Shown: positions 1-11,107 of the stretch, in pieces
How the letters are laid out: every line of letters begins with the position of its first letter
Numbering within the stretch: the first letter of the stretch is position 1
NCBI GenBank assembly: GCA_032622095.1
Contig: CP136068.1
Location: forward strand, 63,572,025 to 63,636,024
DNA length: 64,000 bases
Reading direction: 5' to 3'
From: Siphonodentalium dalli
Taxonomy: Eukaryota > Mollusca > Scaphopoda > Gadilida > Siphonodentaliidae
The notes under the pieces: generated by a model
What the model saw: only the letters and a program-made list of their open reading frames with translations
Told to the model about the DNA's origin: nothing
Databases searched by the model: none
Program-made: the position numbers and the translations under genes

Positions 1-91
1 TTGATTTCAATTGATTACAAATGTGAATTGAAATATTAAAGGGGCACACCAGGTTTGATATATTTTTGCTGTACTCTGCATGAGATAAAAC

Positions 92-1476
92 TTTTTATGT
101 GTACCTATACCATAGTATGGTACACATAGTGTCAATGTCGCCGATGGGGTCATTGTCACAAGGCTCCGGTCACATTCGTAGCCAGCTTTTTAAATCGATC
201 ACAAATGTAGCCAGCTTTTCACCGGCGATCACATTCGTAGCCAGCTTTTCTAATCACATGCTATATGGCTCGAAATATGACGTCATCGCGCTCGTGACTA
301 AAATGTGGACATCATTCTCCAAAACTGACTTCGTTTATCAACTTATATTGGAACATAATTCGAGCATTCTAACGACACTGATAAGAAACGTTAGATTATT
401 AGATGAACTAATATCAAATTAAAATTCAAGTTGTTTCTCATCCATCAACTCAGGCAAAGAGATTAAATCTTGTTCATTGAGGCTCGCATGAATATGAAAA
501 GCTGGCTACAAATGTGATCAACATAGAAAAGCTGGCTACATTTGTGATCGATGTAAAAAGCTGGCTACGAATGTGATCGATGCCTTGTGACAATGACCCC
601 CATCAGCGTCAATGTCCGCATTGACCACTCGTCTGTCCATCCGTCTATGTCTGTCTGTCTGTCCGTTCCTAGACACTTTAGGTATAATGCGATAACTCTA
701 ACATATTCTATTTGATCGGAACCAAATTTTTTATATAGGTTTCTCATCCCAAAATACAGTTCGAGTTCGAATATGGGTTCGATCCGATTTATTTTAAAGG
801 AGTTATGACCCTTCTTCTTTTTTTTAAATTCTAAATTTTGATTTTTCATATTTTTTTAGATGGAATTTCCTCGCTCAATTTAACACGCAAAAAATATTTT
901 AAAACTTTTATAATAATAAAAACAATTATTTAATTAAAAAAAATTGTCATTGACACTAATTTGTTTTAGCTGTATAGGTGTGATGTCCTGTTTTGAAAAT
1001 ATGAAGATTTTATTGCAATAGTTGCATGTAATATAATGATATCAATAAATTGCCATGTGAACATCCAATATCCAGAGTATATGAGAGTACCTTTAATAGA
1101 TGTCATTCCAATTAATTGAGTGATGACATATGTTACAGAGCTCTAGGGGGTGGTTGTATGAAGGTAAAGATGAACAACCTGCTGGCTGGATAATTGTTTA
1201 TCCTATCTGTCAAATTGATTAATGACTAAACGATTGGATCTCACAGTGAGAGGTCCTTGTGTGAATAGGGACAGAGTTATGAGATTTAAAACGACTCCTC
1301 CCCCACCCCAATTACTTTAACCCCTTCTTAAGACAAATTATTTGAGCTTTTGATTTTAAGTTAGGTACTGATATATGTATTACTGTGATCATATCTTTGA
1401 CCAATTATCAGTTATAGCTAATCGCTAGTGCTAAGGTATGGGTTAAACATCTGCCGATCGTGATCGGCCTCTCGTT
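92..1476 (+). mobile_element. Pearl/HINE-like non-autonomous element, copy P1
   Basis: Starts with the near-palindrome around ACCATAGTATGGT (about 97-129). After an inserted MITE it continues with a GTCT/GTCC microsatellite (about 640-670) and one degenerate satellite unit. It ends in the hairpin GCCGATCGTGATCGGC (1453-1468) followed by CTCTCGTT. The same start and end bound the copies at 9.84-11.06 and 22.28-23.90 kb, which defines the family. This plan matches pearl/Helentron-associated elements described from bivalves. I see no protein. The family assignment is inference; the shared boundaries are seen directly. Confidence 0.7.
140..607. mobile_element. MITE with 9-bp target duplication (MULE-like)
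   Basis: The element is flanked by GTCAATGTC at 131-139 and 608-616. Its ends are inverted repeats of about 25 bp sharing GGGGTCATTGTCACAAGGC. Inside, a module close to TCACATTCGTAGCCAGCTTTT occurs three times at the left end and three times inverted at the right end, probably transposase binding sites. It is 468 bp long, codes for nothing credible and sits inside P1. A 9-bp duplication fits Mutator-like elements best; Merlin or an unusual hAT are alternatives. Confidence 0.75.
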
Positions 1477-1659
1477 GTGAAATTTTATACCGCGTTCTGT
1501 AAATTCAAATTTTTGAGGGATAGGAAGGGGCCAGGACCCCAATAATTGCATATTTAATTGCTCCAATGATCAGTTAATATACAAAACACAAAATAAAGTC
1601 ATATTACTCAACCAGTTCCAAACACCATGAACTGATCTAGAAGATAATTGTGAAAAAAT

Positions 1660-2000
1660 GTCATATTTTCAACTTCCGGCAGCCATTTTGGTGGCCATCT
1701 TGGATGGTGAGTTTCAATTTTGGCACAAAAAAGTGTCATGTGTTAGCTTCACGAAAATATATACATATGTATACATTTTACTAGATTTTCCCGCTGTAAT
1801 TTTCATAAAACTGACTTAGGGTCTGGTCTGAAAAACGGCGGCCATGATGGACGTCATCTTGTCTGGAGTCTACACAGCCACCTTTTTTTCTTGTTAACAT
1901 TGCTTAAAAGTTGAAGGACATAATAAGGAACAAAATGAGAAGGGTGAAGTTAAGTCCCAGGGGGGTGCAAGGGTACCCCTATTGGCTCCCGGATTACCCA
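1660..2000 (-). repeat. Fragment related to the foldback element F1
   Basis: The stretch around 1840-1990 (GGCGGCCATGATGGACGTCA, then a TTTTTTTCTTGTTAACA block, then GAAGTTAAGTCCCAGGGGGG) matches 34.10-34.26 kb in the same orientation and 29.42-29.57 kb inverted. The CAGCCATTTTGGTGGCCATC block at 1678-1705 is also typical of that family. No terminal repeat or target duplication is visible, so this is a truncated copy. Confidence 0.6.
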
Positions 2001-2627
2001 TGAATATACTTAAAATTTTAGCTGTTATAATCTGACAGTTAATCCCTTTGTGGTGGGATTTGCACTGATGCGGCATGGTGCTGCATTGGTTCGGTTCCCA
2101 TCATGGAGGGGTCAAATTATTACTTTACAAATACTATTGAATGCTTAACCTGTTGCTTTATAATGGAATATGATATACGGGTAAGATCATTCAATATATT
2201 AATGAATAATAGTTTAAGTAGTTCCACATATTCTTTTTAAAACTTTATAATGAAAAATATGTATATTGATTTCCTACAACAATGATGACTAAAATATAAC
2301 AAATGAAATGAATAATCATTCTGGTCAGAAACAGGAATTCCAAGGAGGGCTGCCGCTTTGAATACCGAGGTGAGAATACCCACTGGACATTTAAATGTGG
2401 TGTAACTGGAATAATTTTCATATGATATCTTGTGTTGATAATAATTATGCAATTATTCATGAAATTCCGACTCTGAGGTGCGTTGTTGCTATTACGTATG
2501 AACTGTCAGAACACGGCCCAACGAACACAAGCACATGTGATGCGTAGCGACTGTCGTCATGAAGTGACACCGCAAAAAACAAAACATCAATTGAAGACAG
2601 ATCCATTCTATATGGAATAACATAGAT
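2001..2627. other. Gene-free stretch
   Basis: AT-rich sequence. I see no open frame with protein character, no RNA gene and no terminal repeat. The last 100 bases precede the decayed virus-like genes but show no similarity to the matching upstream region at 56.5-57.0 kb, so the fragment's left break lies close to 2.6 kb. Confidence 0.5.
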
Positions 2628-2867
2628 ATGTCTTCCCCAAGTACTGACGGAAAAATGCTCGTCAACGCATTGTACCACGGCGCCATTAAATCTGGTCTTT
2701 CCATCAGCTACTCCCGCCTGGGCAAAATGGTTATTGGTGGTCCTTCCCCTAAGCTGGACTTCACGCCCCGCGATATGGATATGGTCGTTGTTGATGTCGC
2801 ACTCGCCGCGGCCACAAAAGATATGCTAATTAAACAGGTGATCATACCATCTGATATTATGAAGTAA
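2628..2867 (+). CDS. Small protein of Polinton-like element, second copy
   Basis: 79 codons, ATG to TAA, closely similar along its whole length to the protein at 57011-57250. Both share TDGKMLVNALYH near the start, YSRLGKMV in the middle, PKLDFTPRD, and TKDMLIKQ then DIMK at the end. The frame is intact, but its neighbour is broken and no capsid, ATPase or integrase lies nearby, so it is a relic of a mostly lost insertion. Function unknown; the family context suggests a virion-associated or membrane-associated protein, which is inference. Conservation of both frame and 79-residue length suggests coding selection in the source element. Confidence 0.75.
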   Translation: MSSPSTDGKMLVNALYHGAIKSGLSISYSRLGKMVIGGPSPKLDFTPRDMDMVVVDVALAAATKDMLIKQVIIPSDIMK

Positions 2868-2879
2868 TATTTACCAATA

Positions 2880-3301
2880 ATGGCAACAGTCGCAATCCTG
2901 CTCGGTGGTGCACTCCCCAACGCATTAGCATTCAGCAAGTCAAGCTATCTCTTTTCGATGCTGAGAAATTCGGGCGTTGACGATTAACGCAAGCATCATG
3001 ATTTGGCTATAGAACAGCTCCAGACTGCACAGACAGAATGGTCCCGACTAAGCGCCTAGACTGGATCAATGAAGAACTCCGTCGCCAAGGCCACGCTGTC
3101 CAAACTTTCCGCGACATCAACGCTACAATTCACATTTACGCACAGATCACGAGCAAAAATGCAGCTGAGCTGCAACTGGGGCCTGAGCCCCAGCTTTCCG
3201 ACTTCTACACGCCATCAGATGAACCAAAAAACGGCGAGATAACCTTTATCGTCCTTGGAATAGCCACCACGGGTTTAGTGGTTTACAAACTCACCAAGTG
3301 A
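2880..3301 (+). pseudogene. Decayed copy of the coiled-coil membrane protein of the Polinton-like element
   Basis: Begins ATGGCAACAGTCGCAAT, 12 bases after the preceding gene, as in the copy at 57295-57705. The reading frame meets TAA at 2985-2987, stays recognisable beyond it, then shifts frame around 3040-3060. The last part is open from about 3038 to 3301 and matches the copy's C-terminal half (LDWINEELRRQGHAVQTF, LSDFYTPSD, a final hydrophobic segment). One stop plus one frameshift make it a pseudogene. The same gene order as at 57.0-57.7 kb shows that both descend from one element family. Confidence 0.85.
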
Positions 3302-3411
3302 ATAAAAACTGTCATGGCATGGAGAGAGTTGAACTTGTTATTTTCACATGTGAATACCCATAAATACACAGGGGATTCCCCAGGTATTTTTAATAAACAC
3401 GTTTGGCTGCA

Positions 3412-3552
3412 ATGCGAATGTGCCGATAATACAGTGTGTGCTATTTTTAGCAGAACAAATCAATAAAGTGTCTCTCTGCGGCAAGCGAATGAGCCGATAA
3501 AACAGTGTGCAATTTTTTGCAAAAAAATAAATAAAGCTTCACTCTGCGGCAG
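3412..3552. repeat. Two tandem copies of a ~70-bp unit
   Basis: Two units share GCGAAT-GCCGATAA-ACAGTGTG and CAATAAAG/AATAAAG followed by CTCTGCGGCA. They start near 3415 and 3485. Their role is unknown. They lie shortly downstream of the decayed virus-like genes and could be part of that element's flank or an unrelated minisatellite. Confidence 0.6.
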
Positions 3553-3976
3553 AGGGGATTTCCCATTGAATCACATATACGTCAGAGATATTACACAACC
3601 CCATACGGTAGATATATAAGTCCAATTTTTACAATAAATTATTGGGGCCCCTCTGTGCACAGACCCACTACTCTCTTCCTCTATAAATCCTTTCTCAATG
3701 TAAATCTCTCTTTCACGTTCGTATACTTCCTCAAAAAACAAATGGAGGAAGAAAAATAAGAGGAAAATGAGATAAAAACCCGCAAAAGGGTACCTCCAGC
3801 AAGAGAGAGATGAGAAAGGGTTCAATCCTGGAGTTTTGCTTTTTTTTATGATTTGTTATTTTGTTATTTTTGCACCTGTGATAGTTGTGAAAAGGGGCTG
3901 GGAGGCTCAGTGGATTGGCCCTCCCTGCTTGCACTTGTACGTGCTGGATACCGGGGAGCTGGGGCTGGGTGCTTTT
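3553..3976. other. Gene-free stretch
   Basis: Low-complexity purine/pyrimidine-rich sequence, for example AGAAAAATAAGAGGAAAATG around 3750-3780. I see nothing else that I can support. Confidence 0.4.
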
Positions 3977-6155
3977 TAGCTCGACTTTACTTTGTAAAGT
4001 TTGAGCTATTGTCATGGCTTGGTATCCGTCGTGCATGTGTGCATGCGTGTGTGCGTGATTCGTCAACAATTTCCTTTAGCACAGGCTACAGTTCGTACCT
4101 TTGGTCCGATTATTATGAAATTTGTCATGGATGTTTACATTGACATGTAGATGGGAACGAGTCATTTTGGGGTCATTCGGAAAAAAAACATGGCCGCCAG
4201 TGGCCATCTTGGATTTCAAAATTCAATCCATTAGCACGGGCTACAGGCCATACTGTTCGTCTTATTGTCATGAAATTTGTCATGGATGTTAATATTGACA
4301 AGTAGATGGGAACGAGTAATTTTGGGGTCATTCGGCCAAAAAACATGGCCGCCGGCAGCCATCTTTTACTCTTTGCATGACTAAATCCTTTGACACGGGC
4401 TACAGGTCGTACCTTTGGTCGGATCATCATAAAATTTGTCATGGATGTTAACAATGACATTGTAGATGGGAACGAGTCAGCAGCCATTTTGGATTTTACT
4501 CTTTGTATGACTAAATCCTTTAGCACGGGCTACAGGTCGTACCTTTAGTCTGATCATCATGAAATATGTCATGGCTGTTGAAATTGGAATGTAGATGGGA
4601 ACGAGGCATTTTGGGGTCATTTGGACAAAAAACATGGCCGCCAGCGGCCATCTTGGATTTCAAAATTCAATTCATTAGCACGGGCTACAGGTCGTACTGT
4701 TCATCTGATCATCATGAAATTTGTCATGGATGTTAATATTGACATGTAGATGGGAACGAGTAATTTTGGGGTCATTCGGCCAAAAAACATGGCCGCCAGC
4801 AGCCATCTTGGATTTCAGAATTCAATCCATTAGCACGGGTTACAGGTCGTTCTGTTCATCTGATCATCATGAAATTTGTCGTGGGTGTTAATATTGACTT
4901 GTAGATGGGAACAAGTAATTTTGGAGTCATTCGGCCAAAAAACATGGCCGCCGGCAGCCATCTGGGATTTTACTCTTTGCATGACTAAATCCTTTAGCAC
5001 GGGCTACAGGTCGTACCTTTGGTCAGATCATCATGAAATTTGTCATGGATGTTAACAATGACATGTAGATGGGAAACGAGTCATTTTGGGGTCATTCGGC
5101 CAAATAACATGGCCGCCAGCAGCCATGTTGGATTTTACTCTTTGTATGACAAAATCCTTTAGCACGGGCTACATGTCGTACCTTTAGTCTGATCATCATA
5201 ACATTTGTCATGGCTGTTGAAATTGGAATGTAGATGGGAACGAGTCATTTTGGGGTCATTTGGACAAAAAGCATGGCCACCAGTGGCCATCTTGGATTTC
5301 AAAATTCAATCCATTAGCACGGGCTACAGGTCGTACTGTTCATCTGATCATCATGAAATTTGTCATGGATGTTAATATTGACATGTAGATGGGAACGAGT
5401 AATTTTGGGGTCATTCGGCCAAAAAACATGGCCGCCGGCAGCCATCTGGGATTTTACTCTTTGCATGACTAAATCCTTTAGCACGGGCTACAGGTCGTAC
5501 CTTTGGTCAGATCATCATGAAATTTGTCATGGATGTTAACAATGACATTGTATATGGGAAACGAGTCATTTTGGGGTCATTCGGCCAAATAACATGGCCG
5601 CCAGCAGCCATGTTGGATTTTACTCTTTGTATGACAAAATCCTTTAGCACGGGCTACATGTCGTACCTTTAGTCTGATCATCATAACATTTGTCATGGCT
5701 GTTGAAATTGGAATGTAGATGGGAGCGAGTCATTTTGGGGTCATTTGGACAAAAAGCATGGCCACCAGTGGCCATCTTGGATTTCAAAATTCAATCCATT
5801 AGCACGGGCTACAGGTCGTACTGTTCATCTGATCATCATGAAATTTGTCATGGATGTTAATATTGACATGTAGATGGGAACGAGTAATTTTGGGGTCAAT
5901 CGGCCTAAAAACATGGCTGCCGGCAGCCATCTTGGATTTTACTCTTTGCATGATTAAAGCTATCAAATGTTTTTGAATTTTATTGCAAAACATAGCCGCC
6001 AGCAACCATCTTAGATTTTACTTTTATATATATATATCTCTTCATGTTGATAAACTAGTATTAGTCATTCAACTTTCCACATTCCTAATCGCTCCATTGA
6101 CTGTAATACATTAAATTATTCCCTTTCCAAGTTGAGCTGCAGTGTCATTGACACT
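3977..6155 (+). mobile_element. Satellite-bearing HINE-like element, copy T1
   Basis: The left end carries an inverted repeat (TAGCTCGACTTTACTTTG with AAAGTTTGAGCT) and a short TGTG stretch. The body is a tandem array of units of roughly 180-190 bp, alternating between two variants. Each unit includes TTTGTCATGGATGTTAA, ATGTAGATGGGAACGAGT, CATGGCCGCCAGCAGCCATC and TAGCACGGGCTACAGGTCGT. The right end has a conserved tail and the hairpin AGTGTCATTGACACT (6141-6155). The same start, array and tail occur at 39.72-44.83 kb. No credible protein: the frames within are shadows of the array. Mobilisation by a Helentron-like source is inferred from architecture only. Confidence 0.7.
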
Positions 6156-6210
6156 TTCATTTTTTTGTGAATTGGGGAGGTGGGGGGGGGGGTGCATTCA
6201 CTCCCCTACG

Positions 6211-6266
6211 CTTTGTAATGAATCAAGCTGTTATGTAAATATTTAACAGCTTGATCCATTACAAAG
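6211..6266. repeat. Short hairpin (23-bp arms)
   Basis: Arms 6211-6233 and 6244-6266 are complementary with one mismatch and are separated by 10 bases. They share CTTTGTAATG and CAAGCTGTTA. It could form a cruciform or be a tiny foldback element; no target duplication was identified. Confidence 0.7.
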
Positions 6267-6314
6267 CCCATGGAAGCATATGCATGAATATTTTCTCTGG
6301 ATACGCACGTAGAG

Positions 6315-6317
<3 letters not shown>

Positions 6318-6354
<37 letters not shown>
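6318..6354. repeat. (TA)n microsatellite
   Basis: An uninterrupted alternating AT run of about 37 bases. The open frames that cross it contain long YI repeats and are not genes. Confidence 0.95.
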
Positions 6355-6355
<1 letters not shown>

Positions 6356-6359
6356 GACC

Positions 6360-7968
6360 CCATTTCAAAACTGGGGAACTTTTTGACCTTTTTGAATGTC
6401 CCAACTTCAGTTATCATGATATATGTGATTTTGTAGAGCCCATATGGATTTGCATCGCCTATATATACAATCTTGAAGTTGAATGTTTGTTGCGATTGCG
6501 ATTCACAAAAATCATGCAATCTTGCCATGAAATAAGTTATTAAAAACAAGTATGAACACAGGAATATATACACTACAATGCTATACATTTTGATGTCAGA
6601 ATATCAAAAGTTACCATGTTTTGAGCGGGTGGAGTGTATGATATGTAGAGTATAGCACTTATTATCTAAAAGCGCTCCTAAACACATTGTCTATATATCA
6701 TGCCATATGCATTACTTTGTACATATATTCACGCTTAGATTGACATGGGATCAAAATAGCTATATTAGTTCCAGGAGTAACAAACGGAAGTTAAGGATGT
6801 ACATATCGTGTAAATGGTCGATGTTAGGTATACATCAAGTTGTCCGGTTCGATATGACACAACATATCAGCTTATACTATATCCAACTGTGTACTTGAAT
6901 ATACTTATTGTTATCATTCTTGTGGTAGAGACATCTTGAAATCCACGGGTCATACATATGTAATACGTCGAAAGTTGAGAATGCCCTATATATTAATCAC
7001 AGAAAGTATGCGGCACTGGCGCGTTGAAGCGCGGAGCGACCCCCTGCTGTGCATGCTCAACGTACACACCCATTGTTAATATAAATCTTGGAATGCTAAA
7101 TCAAACGGGACTAATCATTATACGGGGCGAAAGCCAGATTATGTCGAAACCTAGCATAATACATTCAAAATAGCCGAATCTAGCGGAGTCCCAACAATAA
7201 GTTTATGTGGTACAATTTGAAATAAATACCGATCCTCTGTGTATTTATTTCTTTTGTAATATGTCTATAGCTTATGGCAAGGATTTTCGGGTTGAACATA
7301 TAATTTTCATGATAAATGTGTAAAACAGTTTTTGTCGCACAATTTTCTATTTAGTCGCTAACCGAGAAGCCTAAACCAACGTTTAGACATCACAGTGTCC
7401 TTGACCATGGCCGTATCCATTTTTTCTCTGAGGCACCTTATGTGGGTTCGCTAGCTCACACTATGATCTGGTGAAAGATGCATCACACAACAAAACGTTC
7501 AGATTTCTTGATGACGAACATTAGGAATCATTAACTTTCTTTTCCCCTACATTTAATATGATCGAACCACTGCACAGGTAGTTCGTGTACAACATAATGG
7601 GACCAAAGTATTATCTCAGTGGATCAACGACAATAGTTTATATTATGTTTTAACTCGTTTCACTCGAACAAACATAAATGATTTATAGAATAACAACTAC
7701 GAATTGTATAACGAAGTTTTAATCTAGAAATTCAGGTTAACGATTGACTTCACATGAACTGTGCACATCATATATAATGTTATCATTAAATAATCACAAA
7801 AGACCTATACTATTATGTCATACTATAAACATGTATCATGCCCTGAAACGAACTTTTGCAGTCTATATTCTCGTATGTATTGATGATCAACTTTTTCAAA
7901 AGCCAATATATAATTGAATGATCTATGTTACTAAATGTGGGTGGGAGGGTGGAATAGAATAGAATTTT
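6360..7968. other. Gene-free stretch
   Basis: AT-rich sequence with no convincing open frame, RNA gene, tandem repeat or paired termini. It borders the broken DIRS-type element and may hold part of its 3' inverted repeat, but I cannot show that. Confidence 0.4.
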
Positions 7969-8994
7969 CTAAATTCTAAATGCCCAAATTAGCGGAAACA
8001 GATAGCTGTTCCCCAAAATTCTCATGAACATAGCCATCTTTCGCTTTATCTGATGTCCAACGACCATGCTTTTTAAAAAGACGATCATCAATACCAGCCT
8101 GAGCTGCTGCTGTTGCCCATCCAGAGCGTAAATGTGTAAGCCATAATTAGCAATAAAACCAATAACTTTAAAATTAGCAAGTATAATTTCCCGAGATCTA
8201 GAATACGATAAAGGTGCCTCTCCCTTCAAGATATAGGAGTTTGAAGACTTTAAAAATACTATTTTTCTAAACAGAAATTCGTCAGAATCATTTGCAATCC
8301 CCGCAGCTTGTAAATACTGACGTAACATCTTGCATGGACAAGTAGGCTTATCCGAGGAAGCAATAACCATGCGCGCACCTTTGTTGCTGACGGCGGTTTT
8401 GCTGGACTTGATCCACAATTCCGAATAACTTGGATGAAACTTAACATGATTTCGTCACAAACTAACAATTTCGGAAAACCGAAGAAATCCAGCAAATCCT
8501 AACAGACACATTGTTAGGACCCGGAGATCGTTTAACTTAGCGCGCTCACTTCCAAACTGCTTTACGAGTAGCGCTATTAAAGTGCTCTGGTTTTATAGGC
8601 TCCTTTTTTGTCACCGGTTTTCCTAGCATTCTCACAGCAGCCCTTCTGACTAAAGACACTCTTAACGATGAACACGGATCAGAACATTCCGCCATCTTAT
8701 GCGCCCAATTGATACCATAGAACGCGCCGTCGAACACCGCAACACTAACTCTATCCTGAATTAAACTAACCAAATATATAGCTGTGTCGTCCTTATTTGC
8801 TGGAAGATATTTCATCCCTTGGACCTGTGGACAGTCCTTCCACTTTTGAAAGCTATGAAGATATTTTTGTTTGTGGAATCTGCTTGAGAACTCATCAAAA
8901 CACGCACTAAACTATCCCCTAATGCTGTCAGCTCTGTGGAAGCAAACCTGCTATTCCTGTGTAGCCTGAAAATATTTGTAAAACAACAATACAA
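7969..8994 (-). pseudogene. DIRS tyrosine recombinase (YR), fragmented
   Basis: Three or four overlapping minus-strand frames together cover a YR-type integrase: an N-terminal helical part at 8994-8546 (STELTALGDSLVRVLMSS, then LVRRAAVRMLG) and a catalytic part at 8495-7969. Its end carries GLH in place of the usual helix that contains the His-x-x-Arg active site, and is shifted out of frame just after it. The downstream frame reads KRKMAMFMRILG where an active enzyme continues to its tyrosine. In the family the enzyme joins a circular cDNA to the target without a target duplication. Here it cannot be functional. Confidence 0.7.
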
Positions 8995-9837
8995 TCATCT
9001 TTAGACATCTAAAATGTCTCGCACCAGGCCATTCAATTGGTGCCGTCGTTTCATATCCGCTTCAAAAGCCTTAAAACTAAACTGTTTTCATATGGAAACG
9101 ATTATACCTTTAACAGAATTAGAGACTTTATTAACTTCTATAATGTGACATTCGTATATGCATTAAGTGACATTTTTCCTGCTTGTAGGTTTTTCATTTA
9201 TTTCTCGACTTTGACGAACAATATAATTTTATCCGAATTTTTCACATTTCGTTCTGTGCAGAGCGAAACTCACTCCTGCAATTTTTGCAAGTGAACTTTC
9301 TCTCATGAAATTAAAAACATTCCCATCCAAATTTCTACACTGAAATGTACATAAAAACTTTCATTATATATCGATGCCAGTTTATGAAATTGTTTGACGT
9401 TCAAAACTTCTAAAAAATTAGAACCAATACGTGTCATCATACAGGGCTACATTCGCCTGTGCGCACTCGAGTTAATTTGACTCGTATCATCTTAGGAATT
9501 AAATTCATTCCTTTAATACATATGAAGATCAAATCTTCCATCCCTGTAAAATAAAAACATCGTAAAATTTGAATCAAGCTATTACAATAAAATCATCATT
9601 AAATTAATTTCGAATTTCAACCCGTCTATGATATCCTCTATCAGAGCTAAATTTGCTCCAGTGACTTGAACCAGTTAAAGTCATTAACCTCATTCACAAA
9701 GTAAATTAATTTAGCGTTGTAATTCTGTCAAAATTACGACTTCTTGTGTATCAAATGGAATTCGAAATTAGTCCCAAGCCAGTTTGATCGCTAACAGACT
9801 GCCCATGAAGATATCTTCCCGGAAGACACATTTGTCG
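8995..9837. other. Gene-free stretch inside the DIRS-type element
   Basis: Lies between the recombinase and the inserted pearl-like repeat. It is probably a decayed part of the retroelement (linker between recombinase and RNase H, or non-coding), but no domain is recognisable. Confidence 0.4.
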
Positions 9838-11061
9838 TTTTTATGTGTACCCATACCATAGTATGGTACACATAGTGTCAACGTCCGGATTGACCACTCG
9901 TCGTTCGTCCGTCCGTCCGTCCGTCTGTCCGTCCGTCTGTCCGTCCGTCTGTCTGGCCGTCCGTCCGTCTGTCCGTCCGTAGACACTTTACGTGTAATGC
10001 GATAACTCAAACATTTTTTACCTGATCAAAACCAAAATTTGTATATGGGGTTTTCAGCCCAATATACAGATCGAGTTCGAATATGGGTTTGATCCGACTT
10101 TTTTTTACAGAGTTGTGGCCCTTTTTTTACTTAGAATTCACACATTCTGCCATAACTCAAACATTTTTTATCTAATCGGAACCAAACTTGGTATGTGAGT
10201 TTCTTGGCCCAAAATACAGATCGAGTTCGAATATGGGTTTGATCCGAGTTTTTTTTACGGAGTTATGGCCCTTTTTCGAATTAGAATTCATTAATTCTGC
10301 CATAACTCTAACATTTTTTATCTGATTGGAACCAAATTTGGTGTATGAGTTTCTCAGACCAACATACAGATTGAGTTCGAATATGGGTTTGATCGGATTT
10401 TTAATGGAGTTATGGTCCTTTGACATATAATTCACACATACATGTACTTCGATAAATCAACCATTTTTCATCTGATAGGAACCAAATTTGGTATGTGAGT
10501 TTCTCAACTCAAAATACAGAACGAGTTTGAATATGGGTTAGATCCAATTTGTTATACCAGAGATATGGCCCTTTTTAAACTAAGAATTATCCAGATTATA
10601 ACCCAAGTAACTTACAATTAATGAATACCTGCTTCTCTGTGAGCAAGATAAAAGACAATATAGTTTATTGCTTTGAGAGATGTTAGCTCTGTATAAGACA
10701 GAGATAGGTGATTTAACCCCTTTTACCCATTCCATGTCTTTTAACCTTTTCCATTAAATAAATAATTATATTATTTTGATATCTCACATGGCAATTTGCA
10801 ACAACATGAATACAACTGCTTACACTATGATAGTGGTGACAGGCTCTAGAGTTTAGATGTTATATTAACCCTTCTATATTGACTCATACATTCCAATAAT
10901 TTGTGTTATTACTGGTTATTATGTACATTTGTCATATACTACTTTAGATCATAACAGTATACTCTATAATTCAACATTAAACGATTATGATTCTGATCAT
11001 AACAATTTATTATCGCCAAGGGATGGGTTAAACATCTGCCGATCGTGATCGCCCTCTCGTT
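9838..11061 (+). mobile_element. Pearl/HINE-like element, copy P2
   Basis: Starts TTTTTATGTGTACCCATACC with the ACCATAGTATGGT palindrome. It then has a long GTCC/GTCT microsatellite (about 9905-9980) and about four degenerate tandem units of roughly 145 bp, each containing GATCGAGTTCGAATATGGGT and GGAGTTATGGCCCTTT. It ends in the GCCGATCGTGATCG hairpin region and CTCTCGTT. It sits in the DIRS-type element, so it inserted after that element. Confidence 0.8.
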
Positions 11062-11107
11062 GTCATTTCTGAACAATCTTAAACTTTGACAAAAGGCGCT
11101 GTCTCAC

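Noticed and set aside
3853-5990. Open frames such as 3853-4143 and 4173-4526
   Set aside because: Shadows of the tandem array; the same peptides recur with each unit.
6251-6588. Frames containing long YI repeats
   Set aside because: Translation of a (TA)n microsatellite.
10060-10540. GAGTTCGAAT text resembling a tRNA T-loop / B box
   Set aside because: It recurs in every satellite unit of the P family without a foldable tRNA body.
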